DNA from: Rhodococcus sp. 06-235-1A
GTDB lineage: Bacteria > Actinomycetota > Actinomycetes > Mycobacteriales > Mycobacteriaceae
Assembly: GCF_002258785.1 (NCBI RefSeq)
Contig: NZ_NOYI01000013.1
Span: 186,001 to 250,000, forward strand
Length of the DNA: 64,000 nt
Direction: 5' to 3'
Shown: piece after piece, positions 1 through 9,612 of the stretch
How positions within the stretch are numbered: the first letter of the stretch is position 1
How the letters are laid out: each line of letters opens with the position of its first letter
The notes under the pieces: model-generated
The model's input: the letters and a program-made list of their open reading frames with translations, nothing else
What the model was told of the DNA's origin: nothing
The model's database searches: none
Program-made: the position numbers and the translations under genes

Positions 1-1
1 G

Positions 2-724
2 ACGAGCAGTCCACAGGGACGGTTCACCTCCGGTGCCGCGCTGATCGACGGCCTCGTGCTCGAAAAGGCCGAGGCGTGGGGAAAGCACCTGTTACACCGC
101 TACGAGTCCGATCTGATCGTGCACATTCACCTGGGCCTGTACGGCAAGTTCACCGAACAGGCCGTGCCACTGAACGATCCGGTGGGCGCAGTGCGTCTGC
201 GCATGGTGGGGGAGAAGTACGGTGCCGATCTCCGCGGCCCCACCGCGTGCGAGATCTACACCGAAGAACAGGTCGACGCTCTCGTGGCTCGGCTCGGGCC
301 GGACCCGCTCCGCAAGGATGCAGATCCCGATGCGGCCTGGTCGCGAATCTCGAAGTCGCGCACCGCTATCGGCACCTTGCTCATGGATCAGAAGGTGCTC
401 GCCGGAGTCGGCAACGTCTACCGCGCCGAGATCCTGTTCCGGCACGAGATCAACCCCATGCGTCCCGGCAAGGATCTCGACAGAGCAGAGTGGGACGCGA
501 TCTGGTTCGACCTCGTCGAGCTGATGAAGATCGGTGTTCGGCGCGGCCGCATCATCACCATCCGGCCCGAGGACGACCACGGCGACACCTACGGTGCCCG
601 CCGACCACGCTCGTACGTCTACCGCAGGGAAGGGCTTCCGTGCCGCGTGTGCGGCACCGAAATCCTGCACTCGACGATGCAGGCCCGAAACCTGTTCTGG
701 TGCCCCGTCTGTCAGGCGACCTAG
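2..724 (+). CDS. Fpg/Nei-family DNA glycosylase, 3' part
   Basis: Base-excision repair enzyme that removes oxidised bases and cleaves abasic sites. The frame is open from base 2, so the start and the N-terminal catalytic Pro-Glu lie outside the window; about 240 residues remain. Visible are the HIHLGLYGKF strand, the helix-two-turn-helix region (GTLLMDQKVLAGVGNVYRAE) and the C-terminal zinc finger CRVCG...CPVC that closes the protein. This arrangement is typical of the Fpg/Nei superfamily; actinobacterial copies of this length are usually annotated Nei. It ends tail to tail with the next gene, sharing the CTAG at 721-724. The exact lesion preference cannot be read from the sequence. Confidence 0.85.
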   Translation, partial: TSSPQGRFTSGAALIDGLVLEKAEAWGKHLLHRYESDLIVHIHLGLYGKFTEQAVPLNDPVGAVRLRMVGEKYGADLRGPTACEIYTEEQVDALVARLGPDPLRKDADPDAAWSRISKSRTAIGTLLMDQKVLAGVGNVYRAEILFRHEINPMRPGKDLDRAEWDAIWFDLVELMKIGVRRGRIITIRPEDDHGDTYGARRPRSYVYRREGLPCRVCGTEILHSTMQARNLFWCPVCQAT

Positions 725-1494
725 AGCCCGAAGTCCATCCCGCCGCCGTCGCCGCCGAACATGTCGCCGCCCCCGTCCATGGCACCGTATTCCGTGTCGC
801 CGCCGCTGTAGTCGTCACCGCCGCCGCCGTCGCTGCCCGCGTCGGAACCGTCGGACCCCATGTCGCCGCCCGCGGCGGTCTCGTCCGGCACTCCCGCCAT
901 ACCGGAGAACATGGCCGAGAACAGGAACATCGAACCCATTCCCCACGCGCCGGCGACCAGGGCGGGCCGCCACCACGGCTCGGAGTACCAGCCTGCGGGC
1001 ACCGGTCGACCTGCCACTCGGCCGCCCGGGTAGTAGTTCGGGGTGCGATCCGACGGATCGGGTGACGCAGCGATCTCACGGCCCTCGAAGTCGACCTTGC
1101 GCTCCTCGGTGACCCGTCCTGCCTGTTGTTGGCCGTCGATGCCCTGCACCTCCGGGCCCGGGTCCATGCCCATCGCCAGGCGCGCGGCGCGGATGTAGTA
1201 GAGCCCCTCGAGCGCCGTCTGTTTGGCCAGTCGGGCCTGTTCGGGGGTGGTGGCCTGGTCGATCTGCGAACCGGCGGCGATATTGCGTTCGGACGCGTCG
1301 GCCAGGGCCTGCTTGGACGGTGTGTCGGTGCCGATCAGGTTGTAGACCTGGCCGCCGAGGCGTTCGATCGACTGGCGGGCATCGGCCTTGGCGTCGGCCA
1401 GCGCGGTTTCGGCGGCCGCAGCCGAGTTCTTCTTGCTTCGCAGCACCAACAGGGCCACTGCGGCGATGACGAGGACGATCAGGACTATTTCCAC
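721..1494 (-). CDS. membrane-anchored protein with Gly/Asp-rich tail, unknown function
   Basis: The protein has 257 residues. It starts at GTG with a GGAAGG ribosome-binding site a few bases upstream. Residues 1-18 form one hydrophobic segment followed by RSKK, which suggests an N-terminal membrane anchor. An Ala/Gln-rich, probably helical stretch follows (about 25-130). A second short hydrophobic patch lies near 175-200 (PALVAGAWGMGSMFLFSAMF). The last 55 residues are very rich in Gly, Asp and Ser. I do not recognise a catalytic motif. Similar low-complexity tails occur in actinobacterial envelope proteins, but no function should be assumed. The gene converges on the Nei-family gene. Confidence 0.7.
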   Translation of the reverse strand: MEIVLIVLVIAAVALLVLRSKKNSAAAAETALADAKADARQSIERLGGQVYNLIGTDTPSKQALADASERNIAAGSQIDQATTPEQARLAKQTALEGLYYIRAARLAMGMDPGPEVQGIDGQQQAGRVTEERKVDFEGREIAASPDPSDRTPNYYPGGRVAGRPVPAGWYSEPWWRPALVAGAWGMGSMFLFSAMFSGMAGVPDETAAGGDMGSDGSDAGSDGGGGDDYSGGDTEYGAMDGGGDMFGGDGGGMDFGL

Positions 1495-1569
1495 TCCGGG
1501 CCTTCCGCCGACGGTGCATGTCCGGTTCTCTCGGACAATTCGGACTCCGTTTCAGGGTACGCGGACACG

Positions 1570-1602
1570 AAAAAGCCCCGCACTGAAAGTACGGGGCTTT
1601 TT
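1570..1602 (-). terminator. intrinsic terminator after tRNA-Gly
   Basis: A perfect 11-bp inverted repeat (AAAAAGCCCCG / CGGGGCTTTTT) with an 11-base loop begins four bases beyond the CCA end of tRNA-Gly. Read on the minus strand it is a GC stem followed by a T run. The symmetry means it could also stop plus-strand transcription. Confidence 0.85.
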
Positions 1603-1605
1603 CGA

Positions 1606-1679
1606 TGGAGCCGATGACGAGAATCGAACTCGCGTAGCCTGTTTGGAAGACAGGGGCTCTACCATTGAGCTACATCGGC
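1606..1679 (-). tRNA. tRNA-Gly(TCC)
   Basis: The minus strand folds into a cloverleaf: acceptor GCCGATG/CATCGGC, anticodon stem CCTGT/ACAGG around loop CTTCCAA with anticodon TCC, and T loop TTCGATT. The discriminator is T and CCA is encoded, giving 74 nt. The anticodon reads GGA/GGG glycine codons. Confidence 0.95.
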
Positions 1680-1728
1680 GTGCAAACAACAGTCGTGGGA
1701 TCGCCAGTTCCGTCGCCTGCGTTTCAAG

Positions 1729-1758
1729 ACTGTACCCAACGCCGCTGCCGGATTCCAA
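1729..1758 (-). promoter_or_regulatory. probable SigA-type promoter for tRNA-Gly
   Basis: On the minus strand TTGGAA and TACAGT are separated by 18 bp, about 50 bp upstream of the mature tRNA-Gly 5' end. The boxes and spacing fit a housekeeping promoter; no transcript evidence is available. Confidence 0.45.
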
Positions 1759-1849
1759 ACCGGCGTGCCGTGTCGGGTTCGCTCGAACGCCATCGGTGGG
1801 GCGCCGATGAGGGGCTAGTATCGGTTGCTGTTCAATAGTGTGGGTACGA

Positions 1850-1923
1850 CGGGGTGTGGCGCAGCTTGGTAGCGCATCCGCTTTGGGAGCGGAGGGTCGC
1901 AGGTTCAATTCCTGTCACCCCGA
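1850..1923 (+). tRNA. tRNA-Pro(TGG)
   Basis: Cloverleaf with acceptor CGGGGTG/CACCCCG, anticodon stem TCCGC/GCGGA around TTTGGGA (anticodon TGG) and T loop TTCAATT. The discriminator is A and CCA is not encoded. It lies about 110 bp upstream of the trigger factor start. Confidence 0.95.
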
Positions 1924-2035
1924 CAAATGAGGGCCGCAGGCACGGTTCGCCGTGTTCGCGGCGAGCGAGGTAAGACCGCACGCCAGCACCGTAAGCACCA
2001 CCAGCAAGCAAGAATTACCAGAAGGAGCATGTCCC

Positions 2036-3415
2036 GTGAAGAGCACCGTCGAGCAGCTGAGCCCGACGCGAGTCCGTATCAACGTTGAGGTGCCCTTCGA
2101 GGAGCTCAAGCCTGATTTCGACCGCGCGTACAAGGCTTTGGCTCAGCAGATCCGCCTCCCCGGATTCCGTCCCGGCAAGGCTCCGGCCAAGTTGCTCGAA
2201 GCGCGCGTCGGCCGCGGGGCAGTTCTCGAGCAGGTCGTCAACGACGCTCTTCCCTCCCGCTACTCCGAGGCCGTGACCAACGAGAAGGTCAAGGTCATCG
2301 GCCAGCCCGAGATCGAGATCACCAAGATCGAGGACGGCACCGAGCTCACGTTCACCGCCGAGGTCGACGTCCGCCCCGAGATCGAGCTGCCCGACTACTC
2401 GACCATCAGCGTCGTCGTCGACCCGCTCGAGATCAAGGACGAGGCCGTCGACGAGCAGCTGCAGTCGCTGCGTCAGCGTTTCGGCACTCTCACCGGCGTC
2501 GATCGTCCGGTCCAGTCGGGCGACTTCGTCTCGATCGATCTCTCGGCCACCGTCGACGGCGAGAACGTGGAAGAGGCGACGGCGAGCGGACTGTCCCACG
2601 AGGTCGGCTCCGGCCAGCTCATCGAGGGCCTGGACGACGCGATCATCGGTGTCTCCGCGGACGAGTCGAAGGAGTTCACCTCGACCTTGGTCGCCGGTGA
2701 GTACGCAGGCAAGGAAGCCGTCGTCACGGTCAAGGTCGTCTCCGTCAAGGAGCGCGAGCTGCCCGAGGCCGACGACGAGTTCGCCCAGCTGGCCAGCGAG
2801 TTCGACACGTTCGACGAGCTGCTCGCGGACCTGAAGACGCGCGTCGAGCGAGTCGCGAAGGTCGAGCAGGCCGGTCAGATCCGCGACAAGGTGCTCGAGA
2901 CGTTGCTCGAGACCCTCGAGATTCCGGCTCCCGAGGCCGTCGTCAAGGCCGAGGTCGATTCCCAGGTGCACGAGGCCATCCACGGTCTCGACCACAACGA
3001 GGAAGCGCTCGCCGAGCTGCTCGAGTCGCAGGGCTCGAGCCGCGAGGAGTTCGACAAGGACGTCAAGGAGGGTGCCGAGAAGTCGGTGCGCACCCAGCTC
3101 CTGCTCGACGCTATCGCCGAGGCCGAGAACACACAGGTCGGCCAGGAAGAGCTCACCGAGCGGATCATCTTCCAGGCGCAGCGGTACGGCATGCCGCCCG
3201 AGCAGTTCATTCAGCAGGTGCAGCAGGCCAACCAGCTCGGTGCGGTCTTCGCGGACGTCAAGCGCGGCAAGGCCCTGGCTTCGGTCGTCGAGCGCGTCAC
3301 CGTGACCGACACCAACGGTGCCAGCGTCGATACGGCCGAGCTGTTCGGCAGCCCTGCCGATGCTCCCGACGAGGTCGAAGCAGCGGATTCTTCCGAGGGC
3401 GAACAAGAGAAGTAA
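2036..3415 (+). CDS. tig: trigger factor (ribosome-associated chaperone and prolyl isomerase)
   Basis: A cytoplasmic chaperone that binds the ribosome exit tunnel and shields nascent chains. The GTG at 2036 is chosen because GAAGGAG lies at 2020-2026 and the product then starts [20 protein letters not shown], as in the family; the frame is open further upstream, but that stretch is untypical. The 459-residue protein shows the ribosome-binding loop [10 protein letters not shown] near residue 45, an FKBP-like domain at about 150-240 ([20 protein letters not shown]), and a helical C-terminal domain. The tail after about residue 430 is acidic and Ser/Ala-rich. It precedes clpP1P2, the common actinobacterial order. 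A hairpin separates it from clpP1. Confidence 0.95.
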   Translation: MKSTVEQLSPTRVRINVEVPFEELKPDFDRAYKALAQQIRLPGFRPGKAPAKLLEARVGRGAVLEQVVNDALPSRYSEAVTNEKVKVIGQPEIEITKIEDGTELTFTAEVDVRPEIELPDYSTISVVVDPLEIKDEAVDEQLQSLRQRFGTLTGVDRPVQSGDFVSIDLSATVDGENVEEATASGLSHEVGSGQLIEGLDDAIIGVSADESKEFTSTLVAGEYAGKEAVVTVKVVSVKERELPEADDEFAQLASEFDTFDELLADLKTRVERVAKVEQAGQIRDKVLETLLETLEIPAPEAVVKAEVDSQVHEAIHGLDHNEEALAELLESQGSSREEFDKDVKEGAEKSVRTQLLLDAIAEAENTQVGQEELTERIIFQAQRYGMPPEQFIQQVQQANQLGAVFADVKRGKALASVVERVTVTDTNGASVDTAELFGSPADAPDEVEAADSSEGEQEK

Positions 3416-3429
3416 CGCTGACAGCGAAC
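3412..3429 (+). promoter_or_regulatory. candidate ClgR operator upstream of clpP1P2
   Basis: The palindrome CGCTG-A-CAGCG (3416-3426), flanked by A/T-rich bases, matches the ClgR consensus described in corynebacteria and mycobacteria (WNNWCGCYNANRGCGWWS, quoted from memory) at all but the first position. ClgR activates clp protease genes in that group. The site overlaps the tig stop and lies about 90 bp before clpP1. Confidence 0.5.
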
Positions 3430-3465
3430 GACGGCGGTTCCGGGACTCCGGAGCCGCCGTCTTTC
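3430..3465 (+). terminator. hairpin terminator after tig
   Basis: GACGGCGG at 3430-3437 pairs with CCGCCGTC at 3454-3461. An inner TCCGG/CCGGA continues the stem around loop GACT, and CTTTCGTT follows. It probably ends tig transcription and leaves clpP1P2 with its own promoter. Confidence 0.65.
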
Positions 3466-3515
3466 GTTAGTGTCTGTGTCAGGAACCAACGATTTGTTAT
3501 GAAAAGGCAGGTACC

Positions 3516-4148
3516 GTGACTGTTCAGAATCCGGCGGCTTCGCACGAGCAGAGTCCCGTCATGACTTCGGCCGCAGCAGGCCTGAATCTCAGCGACTCCG
3601 TGTACGAGCGTCTGCTTCAAAACCGCATCATCTTCCTCGGTACCCAGGTCGACGACGACATCGCCAACAAGTTGTGCGCGCAGATCCTGCTGCTCTCCGC
3701 CGAGGATGCCACCCGCGACATCTCGCTGTACATCAACTCGCCCGGTGGCTCGGTCACCGCGGGTATGGCCATCTTCGACACGATGGAATTCGCCGAGTGC
3801 GACATCGCCACCTACGGCATGGGTCTGGCTGCCTCGATGGGTCAGTTCCTGCTCTCGGCCGGAGCCAAGGGCAAGCGCTACGCGCTGCCGCACGCGCGCA
3901 TCATGATGCACCAGCCCTCGGCCGGAATCGGCGGCAGTGCCTCCGACATCGCCATCATGGCCGAGCAGTTCGCGCACACCAAGCGTGAGATGGCCGAGCT
4001 CATCGCTCAGCACACCGGCCAGACCGTCGAGCAGATCACCGAGGATTCCGATCGCGACCGATGGTTCACCGCGCAGGCGGCCAAGGAATACGGGTTCGTG
4101 GACCACGTCGTCAGCCGCGCGCAGCAGGCCGGCGGAATCGGCGAGTAA
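3516..4148 (+). CDS. clpP1: ATP-dependent Clp protease proteolytic subunit 1
   Basis: Serine peptidase subunit of the ClpP barrel, which degrades proteins unfolded by ClpX or ClpC. The predicted 210 residues start at GTG 3516; an in-frame ATG at 3561 is an alternative, since the extra 15 residues are not conserved-looking and Clp propeptides are often cleaved. Catalytic Ser107 sits in GLAASMGQF and His132 in ARIMMHQP; the INSPGGSV strand is present. clpP2 follows after 46 bp. Actinobacteria usually need both subunits to form a mixed ClpP1P2 particle. Confidence 0.95.
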   Translation: MTVQNPAASHEQSPVMTSAAAGLNLSDSVYERLLQNRIIFLGTQVDDDIANKLCAQILLLSAEDATRDISLYINSPGGSVTAGMAIFDTMEFAECDIATYGMGLAASMGQFLLSAGAKGKRYALPHARIMMHQPSAGIGGSASDIAIMAEQFAHTKREMAELIAQHTGQTVEQITEDSDRDRWFTAQAAKEYGFVDHVVSRAQQAGGIGE

Positions 4149-4194
4149 ATCGGCCGGTACCGGCGACCTCGATCACTCACATCTTGGAGAAACG

Positions 4195-4836
4195 ATGACA
4201 AACCTGTTCGATCCCAACCAGTTGCCGTCCTCGCGGTACATCCTCCCGTCCTTCGTCGAGCACTCCAGCTACGGCGTCAAGGAATCGAACCCGTACAACA
4301 AGCTGTTCGAGGAGCGCATCATCTTCCTCGGAGTCCAGGTCGACGATGCGTCGGCCAACGACGTCATGGCGCAGCTGCTGGTGCTAGAGGGACTCGACCC
4401 CGACCGTGACATCACCATGTACATCAACTCGCCCGGCGGATCGTTCACGTCGCTGATGGCGATCTACGACACCATGCAGTACGTCCGGGCGGACGTTGCC
4501 ACCGTCTGCCTCGGCCAGGCTGCCTCGGCCGCTGCGGTACTGCTCGCGGCCGGTACGCCCGGCAAGCGTGCAGCTCTGCCGAACGCTCGGGTGCTGATCC
4601 ACCAGCCCTCCAGCGGTGGAATCCAGGGCCAGGTGTCGGACCTCGAGATCCAGGCCGCCGAGATCGAGCGGATGCGCCGGCTCATGGAGACCACTCTCGG
4701 TCGCCACACCGGCAAGGATCCCGATGTCATCCGCAAGGACACCGACCGCGACAAGATCCTCACCGCGGAGCAGGCCAAGGACTACGGCATCATCGATACC
4801 GTGTTCGAGTACCGCAAGCTCTCCGCACAGAAGTAG
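4195..4836 (+). CDS. clpP2: ATP-dependent Clp protease proteolytic subunit 2
   Basis: Second ClpP subunit, 213 residues from ATG 4195, preceded by TTGGAGAAACG. Catalytic Ser111 lies in [11 protein letters not shown] and His136 in [12 protein letters not shown]; the [10 protein letters not shown] strand is present. The frame is open upstream into the end of clpP1, but [20 protein letters not shown] is the family-like N terminus. With ClpP1 it forms the proteolytic chamber; ClpX, encoded next, is one of its ATPase partners. The genes are probably co-transcribed. Confidence 0.95.
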   Translation: MTNLFDPNQLPSSRYILPSFVEHSSYGVKESNPYNKLFEERIIFLGVQVDDASANDVMAQLLVLEGLDPDRDITMYINSPGGSFTSLMAIYDTMQYVRADVATVCLGQAASAAAVLLAAGTPGKRAALPNARVLIHQPSSGGIQGQVSDLEIQAAEIERMRRLMETTLGRHTGKDPDVIRKDTDRDKILTAEQAKDYGIIDTVFEYRKLSAQK

Positions 4837-5132
4837 CAGCGCGAGTACCACCGGTCGGGCCGTCACGGTCCGGCAGACGTCTCCGGCGCCGGGCGAGAGT
4901 GCAGAACTCCGCCCGGCGATCGCGATCGACCACCCGAATTTCGTAATCGGTGAAATCGCGTGGCGAATCACCGGAAACAACCCGCCCATGTTCGGCGAAC
5001 ACGGGTAGCGTCGCATCCAAGAACTCGGGCGATCGATTTCGGCGCGACGAAAAGCCGAGAAGTACCCCACGACGGTCTCGGCACACTCGGACGGCGTGGG
5101 TCGTACGCGGACAAGGAAGTAGGAACCTCCGA
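4837..5132. other. clpP2-clpX spacer without a recognised gene
   Basis: This 296-bp gap holds no convincing ORF or RNA. A weak GGTCGGGCCGTCACGGTCC hairpin lies shortly after clpP2. The part before clpX may carry the clpX promoter, but no clear -35/-10 pair stands out. Confidence 0.4.
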
Positions 5133-6413
<1,281 letters not shown>

Positions 6414-6429
6414 CGAACGTATCGACCGC

Positions 6430-6474
6430 ACGAACGAGCCCCGATCATCGAGACGATGATCGGGGCTCGTTCGT
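6430..6474. terminator. bidirectional terminator between clpX and the lactonase-like gene
   Basis: A perfect 20-bp inverted repeat with arms at 6430-6449 and 6455-6474 and a five-base loop GAGAC lies between two convergent genes. There is no strong T tract, as is common for hairpin terminators of high-GC actinobacteria. Confidence 0.85.
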
Positions 6475-6486
6475 GGTGCGGGTAGA

Positions 6487-7293
6487 TCAGCCGATCGACA
6501 CCACGTGCGGGTGTCGATCGACTGCGGGAAACCGTTCCGCCACCAGCGGGTCGTGACCGGGCACTATGTGGCCGGGACCGTCGGCGAGCTCCTTGATTCT
6601 GTCGAAGGCTCCGAACATGTCCGGGAGGTGGTGCAGTATCGCGAACGGGCTGTCGGATTCGATGTTCTCGTAGAAGTGACTCGCATCCGATGCCAGCACG
6701 ACGTTGCCGCGCGCTGTGCGTACTCGGACCACCTGCATGCCTGCGGTATGGCCGCCGACCGAGTGCACCGACAGACCGGGGAGCAGCTCACTGTCTCCGT
6801 CGACGAGGTCGAGTCGGTTGCTCGCGGTCACGTGGTCGATGTCCGGTCGGGAATGCAACCACTCCTCCTGGCCGATGCGCGTTGCCCACGCCCCGTTCCA
6901 ATAGTCGAGTTCTCGTTGCTGTACGACGTAGCGGGCTCGGGGTAGACCGGCCACGACGCCGGTGTGGTCGTAGTGCAGATGCGTCAGGACACAGAGATCG
7001 ATGTCGCCCGGTGCAATACCCAGATCGCCGATGATCTCGAGCGGGGAGCCGATGTAGTCGAGTCCGGGCATCGCGCCGGCGGTGTCGGGAGCGAGCCCGG
7101 CGTCGATCAGGACCGTCTCGGTCTGCGAGAGGGCGAGCCACACGAAGTAGGCAGTGGGGTGAGGCTCGCCGCCACAATCATCGGAATAGTGGAAGTGGTT
7201 GCTGCGCAGCGCCGTTCGAGTTGCGTACTGCACTGCGAACACTCGCCACAGGCCTGAGGAACAGGCCGAACGTCGTCGATCATCGAGGGTCAC
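6487..7293 (-). CDS. metallo-beta-lactamase-fold hydrolase, AHL-lactonase-like
   Basis: Predicted zinc hydrolase of 268 residues. The signature THLHYDHTG (HxHxDH) is near residue 110, with later ligands in GGHTAG and the Asp of LASDASHF, as in the N-acyl-homoserine lactonase/glyoxalase II group. Start: the GTG at 7293 overlaps the stop of the upstream transporter gene (GTGA), which indicates translational coupling. The frame extends further upstream, but that part is a shadow of the transporter. Because it is coupled to an MHS transporter inside a hydroaromatic acid island, a lactone or ester of such an acid is a possible substrate. Quorum-signal hydrolysis is an alternative; neither is shown. 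Confidence 0.75.
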   Translation of the reverse strand: MTLDDRRRSACSSGLWRVFAVQYATRTALRSNHFHYSDDCGGEPHPTAYFVWLALSQTETVLIDAGLAPDTAGAMPGLDYIGSPLEIIGDLGIAPGDIDLCVLTHLHYDHTGVVAGLPRARYVVQQRELDYWNGAWATRIGQEEWLHSRPDIDHVTASNRLDLVDGDSELLPGLSVHSVGGHTAGMQVVRVRTARGNVVLASDASHFYENIESDSPFAILHHLPDMFGAFDRIKELADGPGHIVPGHDPLVAERFPAVDRHPHVVSIG

Positions 7294-8651
7294 TGCGCGT
7301 TCGCGGTAGCGGTCGCATCGACAGTACGAGGCTTCGTGCCGAGCTGATCGGTGGGCGTGCGGAACGTCTCCTTGGACGTGGAGACGATGGCGACGTTGAT
7401 GGCGCAGAAGACGGCGGTGACGATGGCGACCGGAAGCCAGGCACCGATCTCGGCACCGGCGATCGCCCCGGCGATGGTGGGTGCGAATCCTGCGATGGCG
7501 AAGCCGATCTGGGTGCCGAGGGCGGTGCCGGTCAGACGCACCCGAGCCGGGAACATCTCGCCGTAGAACGAGGGCCATACTCCGCCGGTAGCGCTGTGGA
7601 CGAATCCGAACATCACGATTCCGAAGACGAAGATCAGTGCGTAGCTACCGATCGAGATGGACCAGAGGTATCCGAACATGAGGATTGCGCAACCGATCGA
7701 GCCGAACAGGAACACCGGCTTGCGTCCGACGCGATCCGACAGGGCACCGAAGAAGGGCAGTGCGAAGAGGGCGACGACGTTGGCGAGAACGCCGACCCAG
7801 AGCATCGGAGTGCGTTCGAGGCCAACGGTATTGACGGCATACGACAGTGCGTAGACGGTGAAGATGGTGCTGACGGATGCGATGACGGCGGCGAACATGA
7901 CGCGGAGAACGGCCGAGCGATGGTTGCTGAGCAATTCGGCGACGGGCAGGCGCTGTGGTTCTGTGGACGCCACCTCCTCCGCGAAGACCGGGGTCTCGTC
8001 GAGCGAACGACGGATGACGAAGGCGGCGACTACGACGAAGGCACTGAGGAAGAACGGGATTCGCCAACCCCAGCTGAGCAGTGCTTCCTCGGGAAGCATG
8101 GCGACCGGCAGGAACACCGCGGTGGCGAGGATCTGCCCGCCTTGGGTGCCACTGAGCGTGAAGCTGGTGAAGAACGCGCGCCTGTTGTCCGGGGCGTGTT
8201 CGAGCGTCATCGAGTTCGCGCCTGCCTGCTCGCCGCCGGCGGAGAATCCCTGCGCGAGTCGGAGCAGGACGAGGATGATCGGCGCGGCGATTCCGATGGA
8301 TTCGTAGGAGGGAAGAACGCCGACGCCCAGGGTGGCGATACCCATCAGCAGAACGGTGGCAACCATGACCTTCTTGCGGCCGTAGCGATCACCGATGTGC
8401 CCGAGCACCAATGCTCCGAGCGGACGCGCAAGGTAGCCGACACCGAATGTGGCCAGGGCCAGCAACGTACCGGTGGCGGGGTTCGACCCGGGGAAGAACA
8501 CGCGGCCGAACACCAGGGCCGCTGCGGTGCCGTAGATGAAGAAGTCGTAGTACTCGAGCGCACTCCCCACCCATGCTGCGGTGGCGGCTTTGCGTGGGTT
8601 TGCACCCGGCCGAAGGGGAGCTGGGGTCGGTCCTGATGTAACGGGATCCAT
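7290..8651 (-). CDS. MFS transporter, metabolite:H+ symporter (ShiA-like) family
   Basis: Inner-membrane proton symporter of 453 residues with about twelve transmembrane segments. Family marks are AWVGSALEYYDFFIYGTAAA near residue 27, the loop GHIGDRYGRKKV near 85-97, and GFSAGGEQAGA near 135. MHS members carry shikimate, alpha-ketoglutarate, dicarboxylates or aromatic acids. Its neighbours convert shikimate and dehydroshikimate, so import of shikimate, quinate or a related acid is the best inference. It probably forms an operon with the hydrolase downstream. A copy of the motif found in front of the dehydrogenase gene lies about 75 bp upstream of its start. Confidence 0.85.
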   Translation of the reverse strand: MDPVTSGPTPAPLRPGANPRKAATAAWVGSALEYYDFFIYGTAAALVFGRVFFPGSNPATGTLLALATFGVGYLARPLGALVLGHIGDRYGRKKVMVATVLLMGIATLGVGVLPSYESIGIAAPIILVLLRLAQGFSAGGEQAGANSMTLEHAPDNRRAFFTSFTLSGTQGGQILATAVFLPVAMLPEEALLSWGWRIPFFLSAFVVVAAFVIRRSLDETPVFAEEVASTEPQRLPVAELLSNHRSAVLRVMFAAVIASVSTIFTVYALSYAVNTVGLERTPMLWVGVLANVVALFALPFFGALSDRVGRKPVFLFGSIGCAILMFGYLWSISIGSYALIFVFGIVMFGFVHSATGGVWPSFYGEMFPARVRLTGTALGTQIGFAIAGFAPTIAGAIAGAEIGAWLPVAIVTAVFCAINVAIVSTSKETFRTPTDQLGTKPRTVDATATANAQ

Positions 8652-8725
8652 CGTCGTTCGTCTCTCTTCGTGTGACGGGGAGCGGAGGTGCCCTTCGACA
8701 ACCGCGATCCAGCCGACCGGATCGC

Positions 8726-8743
8726 TAATGTACGAAATAGTTA
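8726..8743 (-). promoter_or_regulatory. candidate TetR operator upstream of the transporter gene
   Basis: TAATGTACGAAATAGTTA (read on the plus strand) matches 15 of 18 bases of the site at 9577-9594 read in the opposite direction, including 11 identical bases TAATGTACGAA. Both sites lie in front of genes flanking the tetR gene. Confidence 0.5.
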
Positions 8744-8824
8744 AAACGGGGCGCTACTAGATACTGAACGTGATCCATGCCACGTGTCAACCCCGGGTGA
8801 GACTCGAGCGACTCGGCGGGCCCG

Positions 8825-9502
8825 TCAGTGGGTCGGTGTGGTGAGAAACGCGATGATCATGTCGCCGAGCATGGACCGCAGTCGTTCTCGGTGAGCCGGG
8901 TCGGTGAGGTCGCGACCGAACAGGGCCTCGAACGTGTAGCGATTGGACAGTCGGAACACGCAGAAGCTGCTGATGGCCATGTGAATGTCCAATGCGTCGA
9001 CGTCGGCGCGAAAAACGCCGTCGGCCTGACCGCGCGCGAGGATGTCGGCCAGAAGTTCGGCCGCCGGGTTGCCGAGGTTGCTCAACGCCTCCGAGGTGCC
9101 GATGTGTTCGCCGCGCAAGATGTTTTCGGTCGAGACCAGTCGGATGAAGTCGGGATTCTGTTCGTGATGATCGAAGGTGAGCGACGCGATGGCGCGAATT
9201 GCCTCGATCGGCCCGAGACCCTCGACGTCCACGGCTCGTTCACGCTCGCGAATGCGAAGGTAGGACCGCTCCAGAACGGCTTTGTACAGCCCTTCCTTGT
9301 CGGTGAAGTAGTAGTACAGCATTCGCTTGGTCGTGTGCGTCCGTTCGGCGATCTCGTCGATACGTGCTCCGGCGAAACCTTTGTCCGCGAACTCCTCGGT
9401 CGCCACCTCGAGGATGTTGTGCCGGGTCAGGTCGCTGTTGCGTCGACGCTTGACGGTCGGTCCGCTGCGGTTGTCGGACGAGTCGGTAGCGCGCGGAGGC
9501 AT
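8825..9502 (-). CDS. TetR-family transcriptional regulator
   Basis: Predicted dimeric repressor of 225 residues. The N-terminal helix-turn-helix is at about 22-75 (ILEVATEEFADKGFAGARID ... TTKRMLYYYFTDKEGLYKAV). The helical C-terminal ligand domain ends in a conserved-looking dimer interface (DIHMAISSFCVFRLSNRYTF). The gene is divergent from the shikimate/quinate dehydrogenase gene and lies on the same strand as the transporter gene after a 173-bp gap. Similar motifs in both flanking promoters suggest it controls uptake and oxidation of a hydroaromatic acid; the ligand is probably that acid or an intermediate. Corynebacteria use a LysR regulator for the equivalent genes, so this wiring differs. 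Confidence 0.85.
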   Translation of the reverse strand: MPPRATDSSDNRSGPTVKRRRNSDLTRHNILEVATEEFADKGFAGARIDEIAERTHTTKRMLYYYFTDKEGLYKAVLERSYLRIRERERAVDVEGLGPIEAIRAIASLTFDHHEQNPDFIRLVSTENILRGEHIGTSEALSNLGNPAAELLADILARGQADGVFRADVDALDIHMAISSFCVFRLSNRYTFEALFGRDLTDPAHRERLRSMLGDMIIAFLTTPTH

Positions 9503-9576
9503 GGATCAACTCTATCGCCGTCGATTGTGCGGAAAGGGTTGGGCGCGGGCCGAGGGCGTAGTACCGTCGAGCTAAC

Positions 9577-9594
9577 TCACCAATTCGTACATTA
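9577..9594 (+). promoter_or_regulatory. candidate TetR operator in the tetR/dehydrogenase divergent promoter
   Basis: Read on the minus strand this is TAATGTACGAATTGGTGA, which matches the site at 8726-8743 at 15 of 18 positions. It sits in the 110-bp gap between the divergent tetR and dehydrogenase genes, where one bound dimer could control both. Confidence 0.5.
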
Positions 9595-9612
9595 AGGCTC
9601 GAGGAGATCGAC

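Noticed and set aside
1519-1537. Inverted repeat TGTCCG/CGGACA between the membrane-protein gene and tRNA-Gly
   Set aside because: Only 6-bp arms; too short to separate from chance in GC-rich DNA, and not linked to a known regulator.
2015-3406. Long minus-strand open frame opposite trigger factor
   Set aside because: It is the antisense shadow of a well-supported gene; its Leu/Asp/Gly-rich translation has no domain and arises from codon bias in high-GC DNA. The same holds for 4968-6431 and 37267-38673.
7294-7578. Extended N terminus for the metallo-hydrolase
   Set aside because: The extra residues overlap the transporter coding region in another frame and look like shadow sequence; the GTGA overlap at 7290-7293 is the natural start.
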